From Prevotellaceae bacterium UBA6858 (lineage in GTDB: Bacteria; Bacteroidota; Bacteroidia; Bacteroidales; Bacteroidaceae), in NCBI GenBank assembly GCA_002451695.1, contig DKDC01000017.1, positions 124,279 to 129,467 on the forward strand: 5,189 bases of DNA. The letters are read 5' to 3'. The translations under genes and the position numbers were made by a program. The notes under the pieces were generated by a model. It did not search any database. It was not told where the DNA came from and saw only the letters and a list, made by a program, of their open reading frames with translations. Below are positions 5,159 to 5,189 of this stretch, one piece after another (position 1 is the stretch's first letter; every line of letters starts with the position of its first letter).

Positions 5159-5166
5159 TACATTTG
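5159..5166 (+). promoter_or_regulatory. probable -7 promoter box of a gene starting at the right edge
   Basis: TACATTTG matches TAnnTTTG perfectly and is 14 bases before an ATG at 5181, similar in layout to the marR promoter. No matching -33 element is seen at the expected distance; an inverted repeat occupies that place. Confidence 0.45.
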
Positions 5167-5180
5167 ATGCAGGAAAAACT

Positions 5181-5189
5181 ATGTCCTAT
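5181..5189 (+). CDS. possible start of a new gene, cut by the window edge
   Basis: An ATG at 5181 opens a frame of only three codons (Met-Ser-Tyr) before the window ends. It is supported only by the perfect -7 box 14 bases upstream and the weak AGGA six bases before it. Another ATG at 5167 is also open to the edge but would directly abut the -7 box, leaving no leader. No product can be proposed. Confidence 0.4.

Overview
The window looks like chromosomal housekeeping DNA from a Bacteroidales-type member of the Bacteroidota. Three things point there: the gene order rpsF-rpsR-rplI with no ssb or priB between the genes, promoter boxes of the TAnnTTTG type ahead of several genes, and start codons mostly without a Shine-Dalgarno (SD) sequence. 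I cannot name a genus from the sequence alone. Nothing suggests a mobile element, prophage, CRISPR array, tRNA or rRNA.

Layout. Positions 1-230 hold no convincing gene, but contain a strong minus-strand intrinsic terminator (165-198) for the ribosomal protein operon. Positions 231-1429, minus strand, hold the operon rpsF (bS6), rpsR (bS18), rplI (bL9), read right to left from a promoter near 1474-1505. A 154-base divergent region separates it from a MarR-family regulator (1584-2075, plus). A 109-base gap with its own promoter follows. Next come three tightly packed plus-strand genes that are probably co-transcribed: metY-type O-acetylhomoserine sulfhydrylase (2185-3468), a MenA-like UbiA-superfamily prenyltransferase (3478-4404) and a CPBP/Rce1-type intramembrane protease (4401-5039, overlapping the previous gene by 4 bases). 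Positions 5040-5180 are intergenic, with an inverted repeat and a promoter-like box ahead of a possible new gene starting at 5181 and cut by the window edge.

How the parts relate. bS6 and bS18 are neighbours on the 30S platform, and bL9 is on the 50S subunit. The most interesting point is that rpsR carries a textbook SD (AGGAGG, 8 bases before ATG) embedded in the last three codons of rpsF. In Bacteroidota the anti-SD of 16S rRNA is held shut by bS21, bS18 and bS6, so an SD on the bS18 gene fits a translational feedback switch that has been proposed for this phylum. On the right, MetY makes homocysteine for methionine and SAM, and MenA makes demethylmenaquinone; SAM then methylates that product in a later step. 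Whether this link explains the gene cluster, and what the CPBP protease does in it, is open. I see no wholly new system. The candidates worth a check are the bS18 SD circuit, the MetY-MenA-CPBP cluster and a few operator-like repeats.
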